Source of the DNA: Marinosulfonomonas sp.
GTDB taxonomy: Bacteria; Pseudomonadota; Alphaproteobacteria; Rhodobacterales; Rhodobacteraceae
Reading direction: 5' to 3'
Assembly (NCBI GenBank): GCA_026989405.1
Contig: JALSJL010000178.1
Location: forward strand, 1-20,079
DNA length: 20,079 nucleotides
The translations under genes and the position numbers were made by a program. The notes under the pieces are model-generated. The model saw only the letters and a list, made by a program, of their open reading frames with translations, had not been told where the DNA came from and did no database searches. Shown one piece after another: positions 15,620 to 20,079 of the stretch. Within the stretch, counting starts at the first letter, position 1. Each line of letters begins with the position of its first letter.

Positions 15620-15813
15620 ATCCTTGCTGCCTCCTTACCAGATATGGTGTTCTGAAAGAGAGCCCCTGTAAAGGCATATTTTCGGACTATCCACAGCTAA
15701 ATCCGGCTCGGAGCCGCCGAACAGCACATATTTGACGGCCCTTGGGGCAAATGCCGGCCGTGGCAGACCAAAGCGGTGGCGGTCACGTGAATGTGATGTC
15801 AGGTCGGCCGGGT
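15620..15813. other. Spacer between ubiK and the ybjN leader
   Basis: There is no gene here. It holds a GGCT-CGG-AGCC hairpin (about 15704-15716) followed on the minus strand by a short ATTT, and an ACGGCC/GGCCGT pair around 15735-15765. Either could end the ubiK transcript. An AT-richer patch (15670-15700) may hold the ybjN promoter, but I see no clear -35/-10 pair. Confidence 0.35.
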
Positions 15814-16095
15814 CTATCCGGGTGTCTTGCTGCGCGGGGCGGGCTTCTTTTTCAGCACGGCCTTCTCAAGCGCGTCGAGGCGCGTCTTGAGCACTTCGTT
15901 CTCTTCGCGTGCCTTCCGGGCCATCGCCTCGACCGCTTCGAATTCCTCGCGCGTAACAAAATCATGGTCCGCCAGCCAGCGCTCCAAAAGGCTTTTCATC
16001 GCATTCTCGGCTTCTTCCTTTGCCCCCTGCGCAACGCCCATGGCATTGGTCATCAGTCTGGACAGGTCGTCGAGAATCTTGTTGCGGGTCTGCAT
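15814..16095 (-). CDS. ubiK: UbiK-type accessory factor (BMFP domain)
   Basis: This 93-residue helical protein starts MQTRNKILDDLSRLMTNAMG. The central region holds EAENAMKSLLERWLADHDFV, and the C-terminal heptad-rich coiled coil RKAREENEVLKTRLDALEKA is followed by a basic tail (LKKKPAPRSKTPG). This is the UbiK/YqiC (BMFP) family. In enterobacteria it is a membrane-associated trimeric accessory factor of the aerobic ubiquinone-synthesis complex with UbiJ. A near-perfect AAAGGAGG precedes the ATG. It is divergent from lgt with a 93-bp spacer. The orthologous role in alphaproteobacteria is inferred. Confidence 0.9.
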   Translation of the reverse strand: MQTRNKILDDLSRLMTNAMGVAQGAKEEAENAMKSLLERWLADHDFVTREEFEAVEAMARKAREENEVLKTRLDALEKAVLKKKPAPRSKTPG

Positions 16096-16188
16096 CCCGG
16101 CCTCCTTTGGCTGCGTGGCCCCTATATGGGACGCGGGCGCATGCGGCGCAAGGTTGACTTCATCCTGGCACTGATCCATCCCGAAACC

Positions 16189-17088
16189 ATGTTGAACATT
16201 GTCATTCCTTTTCCGAACATCAGTCCGGAAATCTTCTCTTTCGAGATTGGCGGCTTCGAAATTGCGCTGCGCTGGTATGCGCTGGCCTATATCGTCGGCA
16301 TTCTCATCGGCTGGTGGCTGATCGCACGCACCCTGCGCCGCAAGGAACTGTGGCCGAACGACACCCCGCCGCTGGACAAGACCCGGCTGGACGACCTGCT
16401 GACCTGGATCATCATCGGCATCATCCTTGGTGGTCGGCTTGGCTTCGTGCTGTTTTATCAGCCGGCCTATTATCTGAGCCACCCGGCCGAAATTCTGATG
16501 GTCTGGCAGGGCGGAATGTCGTTTCACGGCGGCTTTCTGGGCGTGGTCGTGGCGGTCTGGCTGTTTTCCCGGCGCCACGCACTGCCGCTGGCATCGTTGG
16601 CCGATGCGCTGGCCTTCGCCGCCCCGGCGGGGCTGGCCCTGGGGCGTATTGCAAATTTCATCAAGCCCGAGCTTTGGGGCCGCCCGACCGATGTGCCCTG
16701 GGCCGTGATCTTCCCCGGCGACCGCGCCCAGGACTGTCCCGGCATCGAAGGCCTCTGCGCACGCCACCCTTCGCAGCTTTACGAGGCCGCGCTCGAAGGC
16801 GTCCTGCTGGGCGCACTGCTGCTTCATCTTGTCTGGCGGCGCGGATGGCTGAAGGTCCCCGGCCAGACCGCGGGAATGTTTCTGGCAGGCTACGGGCTGT
16901 CACGTTTCGTGGTTGAGCGTTTCCGAGAAGCCGACGCCCAGTTTGTCAGCCCTGACAACCCGCTTGGCCATGTCATCGGATCGGGATGGTTTGGCCTGAG
17001 CATGGGGCAGGTATTGTCGCTCCCGATGATCCTGATCGGCATCGCCGTCATCTTGTGGTCCCGGCGCCGGGCTCGAGCCATACCATGA
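16189..17088 (+). CDS. lgt: Prolipoprotein diacylglyceryl transferase
   Basis: Lgt moves a diacylglyceryl group from phosphatidylglycerol to the lipobox cysteine of prolipoproteins in the inner membrane. The 299-residue product has about seven helices, LRWYALAYIVG (27-37), the SFHGG motif (H113), the Lgt signature GRIANFIKPELWGR (152-165) and the C-terminal YGLSRFVVERFRE with essential-type arginines near 239. ATG 16189 gives MLNIVIPFPNISPEIF, the usual alphaproteobacterial start. An in-frame ATG at 16141 would add 16 residues, and neither has a strong ribosome-binding site. The stop overlaps the next gene by ATGA. Confidence 0.96.
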   Translation: MLNIVIPFPNISPEIFSFEIGGFEIALRWYALAYIVGILIGWWLIARTLRRKELWPNDTPPLDKTRLDDLLTWIIIGIILGGRLGFVLFYQPAYYLSHPAEILMVWQGGMSFHGGFLGVVVAVWLFSRRHALPLASLADALAFAAPAGLALGRIANFIKPELWGRPTDVPWAVIFPGDRAQDCPGIEGLCARHPSQLYEAALEGVLLGALLLHLVWRRGWLKVPGQTAGMFLAGYGLSRFVVERFREADAQFVSPDNPLGHVIGSGWFGLSMGQVLSLPMILIGIAVILWSRRRARAIP

Positions 17089-18149
17089 CTCCTCTGGCCA
17101 AAATCCTTCACCGCCGGATTTCGGCCACGAGCCCCATCACGATTGCCGATTTCATGGCCGAGTGCCTGCTTCACCCCGAACATGGCTACTACACGACGCG
17201 TGATCCCTTCGGTCGGGGCGGAGACTTCACCACGGCGCCGGAAATCAGCCAGATGTTTGGCGAACTGGTTGGGTTGGCGCTGGCGCAGAGCTGGATCGAT
17301 CAGGGCCAGCCGCCGGCATTTGCTCTGGCCGAGCTTGGTCCGGGCCGGGGCACGCTGATGGCCGATGTGCTGCGCGCAACACGCGCGGTGCCGGGGTTTC
17401 ACACCGCGATGCAACTGCATCTTGTCGAGGCGTCCGGGGTCTTGCGCGCGCGCCAGAAAGAAACGCTTTCGCAGTATCGTGTGGACTGGCTGGACACCGC
17501 GGGGGCGCTTCCACCGCTGCCGCTGTTTCTGATTGCCAACGAGTTTTTCGATGCGCTGCCGATCCGCCAGTTTCGCCGCGACAAGGCCGGCTGGCGCGAA
17601 ATCCATGTGGCGGCAACGCCGAAGGGCCTGGGTTTCGGCCTGACCGCCCCCGTTCCGGTAGACATGCTGGATCATCGCCTCGCTGACACAAGGCCCGGCG
17701 ATATCGTGGAAATCCGTCCGTCAGCCGGGCCGATCATTGCAACCATTGCGTCACGCATTGCGCGATTTGGCGGCTGCGCCCTGGTATTCGACTACGGCGA
17801 CTGGCGGTCCCTGGGTGACACCTTGCAGGCCCTGCGCAATCATGCGCCAGAGCCGCCGCTGGAAAACCCCGGCGAAGCGGACCTGACGGCTCATGTCGAT
17901 TTTCAGGCTCTGGCCGAGGCCGCAGCCGGGACCGTCGAGGCCGCCGTCACGACGCAAGGTGAATTCTTGCAGCGGCTCGGGCTTGCACAACGGGCGCAGG
18001 CCCTTGCCGCAAACCTGTCCGGCGACAGACTTCGTGAGCATGAGGCCGCCTATCACCGCTTGACTGCGCCCGCGCAAATGGGGACCTTGTTCAAGGCGTT
18101 CGCCCTTCACCCAAAAACCGCCCCGCGACCACCGGGTTTTGAACCATGA
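17085..18149 (+). CDS. SAM-dependent methyltransferase, MidA/NDUFAF7 family
   Basis: The 354-residue class I methyltransferase contains HPEHGYYTTRDPFG, GGDFTTAPEISQMFGE, the SAM-binding LAELGPGRGTLMADVLR and NEFFDALPIRQF, all hallmarks of the DUF185/MidA family. In mitochondria NDUFAF7 methylates an arginine of complex I subunit NDUFS2. Alphaproteobacteria have the matching complex I subunit (NuoD), so the same role is plausible but not shown. It is coupled by ATGA overlaps to lgt upstream and to pgeF downstream. There is no membrane segment. Confidence 0.9.
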   Translation: MTPLAKILHRRISATSPITIADFMAECLLHPEHGYYTTRDPFGRGGDFTTAPEISQMFGELVGLALAQSWIDQGQPPAFALAELGPGRGTLMADVLRATRAVPGFHTAMQLHLVEASGVLRARQKETLSQYRVDWLDTAGALPPLPLFLIANEFFDALPIRQFRRDKAGWREIHVAATPKGLGFGLTAPVPVDMLDHRLADTRPGDIVEIRPSAGPIIATIASRIARFGGCALVFDYGDWRSLGDTLQALRNHAPEPPLENPGEADLTAHVDFQALAEAAAGTVEAAVTTQGEFLQRLGLAQRAQALAANLSGDRLREHEAAYHRLTAPAQMGTLFKAFALHPKTAPRPPGFEP

Positions 18150-18904
18150 CCTTGGACATCATCACCAGCCCAGACCTTGCTCCCCTCAGGCACGGTTTTT
18201 TCGCCCGTCGCGGCGGCGCTTCCTCGGGCGTGTTCGAGGGCCTGAATTGCGGCCGTGGCTCGAGCGATCAGACAGAGATGGTCGAAATCAATCGCTCCCG
18301 GGTGGCCAACGAAATGGGTGTTTCCCCCGATCGGTTGATCACGCTCTACCAGGTCCATTCGGCCGACGTGATCGAAGTCGGCCCCGACGGGCTGGCCCCG
18401 GGCACCAAAGCGGATGCGCTTGTCACCCGGGCCACCGGCGTCGCCCTTGGCACGTTGAGCGCCGATTGCCAGCCGGTCCTGTTCGCCGAGCCCGGCGCCG
18501 GCATCGTCGGCGCGGCACACGCCGGCTGGAAGGGGGCCCTGGCGGGCGTTCTTGAAGCCACAATCGACGCCATGGTCAGTCTCGGCGCCGAGCGTGAGCG
18601 CATTGCGGCCGTGATCGGCCCGACCATCAGCCAGCGCGCCTATGAGGTCGGCCCCGAGTTTCTGGACACCTTCCTTGCCGCCGACCCGGACCATGCCCGG
18701 TTTTTCGCAAACGGACGGAACGGCCGCTACCAGTTCGACCTGCCGGGATTTGGCCTGATGCGCCTGCGCGCGTCGGGCATCGGGTCGGCACAATGGACCG
18801 GGCATTGCACCTACTCCGACCCGGAGCGGTTCTTTTCCTACCGCCGTAGCGTGCATGCCGGTCATGCCGACTACGGCCGCATGATCGCGGCCATCCGCCT
18901 GTAG
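18146..18904 (+). CDS. pgeF: Peptidoglycan editing factor PgeF (YfiH/laccase-domain family)
   Basis: The 252-residue product has the family metal-site residues in QVHSADV (H71), LSADCQPVLF (C108) and AHAGWKG (H125), with HGFFARRGGASSG at the N-terminus and FSYRRSVHAGHADYGRM at the C-terminus. E. coli PgeF corrects mis-incorporated L-serine in peptidoglycan precursors. Other members were reported as polyphenol oxidases or purine nucleoside phosphorylase-like enzymes. Its start overlaps the methyltransferase stop (ATGA), making it the last gene of the lgt cluster. Confidence 0.92.
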   Translation: MTLDIITSPDLAPLRHGFFARRGGASSGVFEGLNCGRGSSDQTEMVEINRSRVANEMGVSPDRLITLYQVHSADVIEVGPDGLAPGTKADALVTRATGVALGTLSADCQPVLFAEPGAGIVGAAHAGWKGALAGVLEATIDAMVSLGAERERIAAVIGPTISQRAYEVGPEFLDTFLAADPDHARFFANGRNGRYQFDLPGFGLMRLRASGIGSAQWTGHCTYSDPERFFSYRRSVHAGHADYGRMIAAIRL

Positions 18905-19169
18905 TCGCAAAGTCGGCCTGCCCCCGCCAAACAAGGCAGCGACATGGCAAATTGCACATGCCGCCCCCATCAGCACGGCATCGTCTCGAATTTTACTCTT
19001 TGTTTCCATAACCTTGAAGACATGAGCGCGCCAGGTGGCCACCACCACTCTGCCAGGAACTTCCAGAAATCACACCGGAATTGCCCGAAGTATGCCCAAT
19101 TCGCCCGCCAGGGTGTTCCACATGAACCCGCGCCTCGACGCCGCGGGAACCTAACGAGGAGAATTCAGG
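18905..19169. other. Spacer after the lgt operon
   Basis: I see no supported gene and no clear terminator. A frame opening at 18944 runs through but has no ribosome-binding site and an implausible His/Arg-rich composition. A short GCAAATTGC palindrome lies near 18947. The AT-richer patch around 18990-19015 may contain the promoter for the small gene at 19170. Confidence 0.35.
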
Positions 19170-19289
19170 ATGAGACCCACCAACCGTTGGCAGAAAATGA
19201 TCCTGGCCACCGCCCGAAATTCGGACCTGAGCCTGCCCTGGACGACAATGGCTGCGCGGCTGCGATGCCGGGAACGTGCCGAATCCTGA
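19170..19289 (+). CDS. Small basic protein (39 aa)
   Basis: A strong GAGGAG ribosome-binding site lies 8 bases before the ATG. The peptide starts MRPTNRWQKMILATARNSDL, then has SLPWTTMAARLRCRERAES. It resembles the pattern of small basic Rhodobacteraceae proteins with an N-terminal W-x-K helix, a central PW motif and an Arg-rich end, but I cannot name a family. It has no signal peptide. The net positive charge and predicted amphipathic helices would allow membrane or nucleic-acid binding. It precedes the Hint-domain gene by 214 bp on the same strand. Confidence 0.5.
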   Translation: MRPTNRWQKMILATARNSDLSLPWTTMAARLRCRERAES

Positions 19290-19407
19290 TTCTGCTCAGC
19301 TGTCGTACCATTAACGCCAAATAAGGCAAATCCGGCCTCAAACCGGCAACAAAACCAATCCCTGCTGCCATATTATCCTTTTCAAAATGCATTTTTTCTG
19401 GAATGCT

Positions 19408-19436
19408 TTGACTTAATATTTTGTTAAGAATTTATT
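19408..19436 (+). promoter_or_regulatory. AT-rich sigma-70-type promoter of the Hint gene
   Basis: TTGACT (19408-19413), a 17-base spacer and TTTATT (19431-19436) lie in a conspicuously AT-rich patch. This would give a leader of about 60 bases. The spacer overlaps a perfect CtrA-type site. Confidence 0.5.
19413..19427. promoter_or_regulatory. CtrA-type binding site TTAA-N7-TTAA
   Basis: TTAA at 19413-19416 and TTAA at 19424-19427 are exactly 7 bases apart, matching the full CtrA consensus of alphaproteobacteria. With its flanks it reads CTTAA-N7-TTAAG. It lies between the -35 and -10 boxes of the putative Hint-gene promoter, where a bound regulator would be expected to repress rather than activate. 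Confidence 0.5.
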
Positions 19437-19503
19437 GAAGCGGTTCAATTGCATTTCGGGTGGGGGCTCATGTTGCAGGATTGAACATTGAAGGACTGTT
19501 TGT

Positions 19504-20079
19504 ATGAGCTATGTAGTGCGCTCCCATATCAACCTACCCAAACCCTCGGCGTGGACGGTCAACAGGCCCGACCGGATTGCCGCCAAACCCAAGCAACTGG
19601 ATATCGTGACACGCCGTTACGAAATTTCCTGGCTGGGCCCCGATGCAGAAATCATGTCCGAAACCCGCGTGGCCCCGGCGCTAGGCGTGTTTGAACAGGC
19701 CTTTGGGGCATTTGCCCAGGGCACCCTGATCCAGACCGCCAATGGCTATATGGCCATTGAAGACCTGCAACCGGGCGACATGGTGCTGACGGCCAGCGGC
19801 AAGCTGCGCAAACTCATGTGGGTCGGCGCGATGATGATCTTTCCCAACCCCGAAGAACTCGGGCTGCCCTCATGCAAATTGTTCCGGGTAACCGAAGGCA
19901 GCTTCGGCCATGACCGGCAGTCGCCGGACCTGATCCTTGGATCGGCCGCCAGAATTCTTCCGGGTCACATGGCAACCGATTCGTCTTCGCCGCTGCTTGA
20001 GCCGGATGATCTTGTCGATGGCGAGTCCGTGATCGCGATCAACCCGATGTCCCAGATCCGGGTGTTCCACCTGGCCCTG
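19504..20079 (+). CDS. Hint-domain (Hedgehog/intein-type) protein, 3' end missing
   Basis: 192 codons are visible and the gene continues beyond the window. After an N-terminal about 65 residues (MSYVVRSHINLPKPS) comes a Hint-type segment: GAFAQGTLIQTANGYMAIED, then LQPGDMVLTASGKLRKLMWV, like the Hint_2 family common in Rhodobacteraceae. In self-processing Hint domains the block begins with a nucleophilic Cys (CF-x-x-GT). Here that position is Ala69, so autocleavage is not expected. An AAGGA site lies 8 bases before the ATG. A tiny ATG-start frame (19470-19484, MLQD) with a G-rich upstream sequence precedes it. The biological role of these proteins is unknown. Confidence 0.75.
   Translation, partial: MSYVVRSHINLPKPSAWTVNRPDRIAAKPKQLDIVTRRYEISWLGPDAEIMSETRVAPALGVFEQAFGAFAQGTLIQTANGYMAIEDLQPGDMVLTASGKLRKLMWVGAMMIFPNPEELGLPSCKLFRVTEGSFGHDRQSPDLILGSAARILPGHMATDSSSPLLEPDDLVDGESVIAINPMSQIRVFHLAL

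Noticed and set aside
18107..19048. 313-residue minus-strand frame opposite pgeF
   Set aside because: It is antisense to pgeF, which has its metal-site residues intact and overlaps its upstream neighbour by ATGA.

Overview
The window looks like a chromosomal segment of a marine alphaproteobacterium of the Rhodobacteraceae (Roseobacter group). The evidence is high GC with strong third-position GC bias, Rhodobacteraceae-type protein sequences (AspRS, Lgt, UbiK, YbjN, Hint-domain protein), an alphaproteobacterial CtrA-like box and a conserved-looking housekeeping layout. Most of the window is ordinary core genome. The unusual material sits at the two ends and in a few leader regions.

Left edge (1-870): the window opens inside an IS481-family insertion sequence, of which only the transposase N-terminus and one terminal end are present. 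Its outer end abuts CCTAGG, which fits the NCTAGN target preference of IS481, and it appears to have truncated a small minus-strand reading frame. Divergent from that is a 39-residue Flp-pilin-like microprotein followed by a clean hairpin terminator. About 350 bp without a convincing gene follows.

871-8926: aspS (minus) is divergent from cfa (cyclopropane fatty acid synthase). Next come a GT87-type membrane glycosyltransferase and the large subunit of carbamoyl phosphate synthetase (carB), which has no carA beside it.

8927-12831: a small conserved-looking hypothetical protein is followed by a divergent pair consisting of a secreted DUF4198 protein and a HupE/UreJ-type membrane protein, probably linked to metal uptake. 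A small HTH-like hypothetical gene converges on hupE. A 325-bp non-coding stretch carrying three successive hairpins precedes thymidine kinase (tdk).

12837-16095 (minus): ubiK, a 20-codon leader ORF, ybjN, proC, csaA and a D-2-hydroxyacid dehydrogenase run in one direction. The last three overlap at their stop/start codons. The leader ORF ahead of ybjN has a strong ribosome-binding site and three CTAG tetramers within 24 bp.

16189-18904 (plus): lgt, a MidA/NDUFAF7-type methyltransferase and pgeF form an operon with ATGA overlaps, divergent from ubiK. Lgt and PgeF both act on the cell envelope.

Right edge (18905-20079): a 39-residue basic small protein with a strong ribosome-binding site is followed by an AT-rich promoter with a perfect TTAA-N7-TTAA CtrA-type site. 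That promoter precedes a Hint-domain protein that runs off the window and has alanine where the Hint nucleophile cysteine is expected.

No CRISPR array, prophage, tRNA, rRNA or multi-gene defence system was seen. The best candidates for something not well described are the ybjN leader ORF, the Flp-like microprotein beside the IS, and the CtrA-box/Hint unit.
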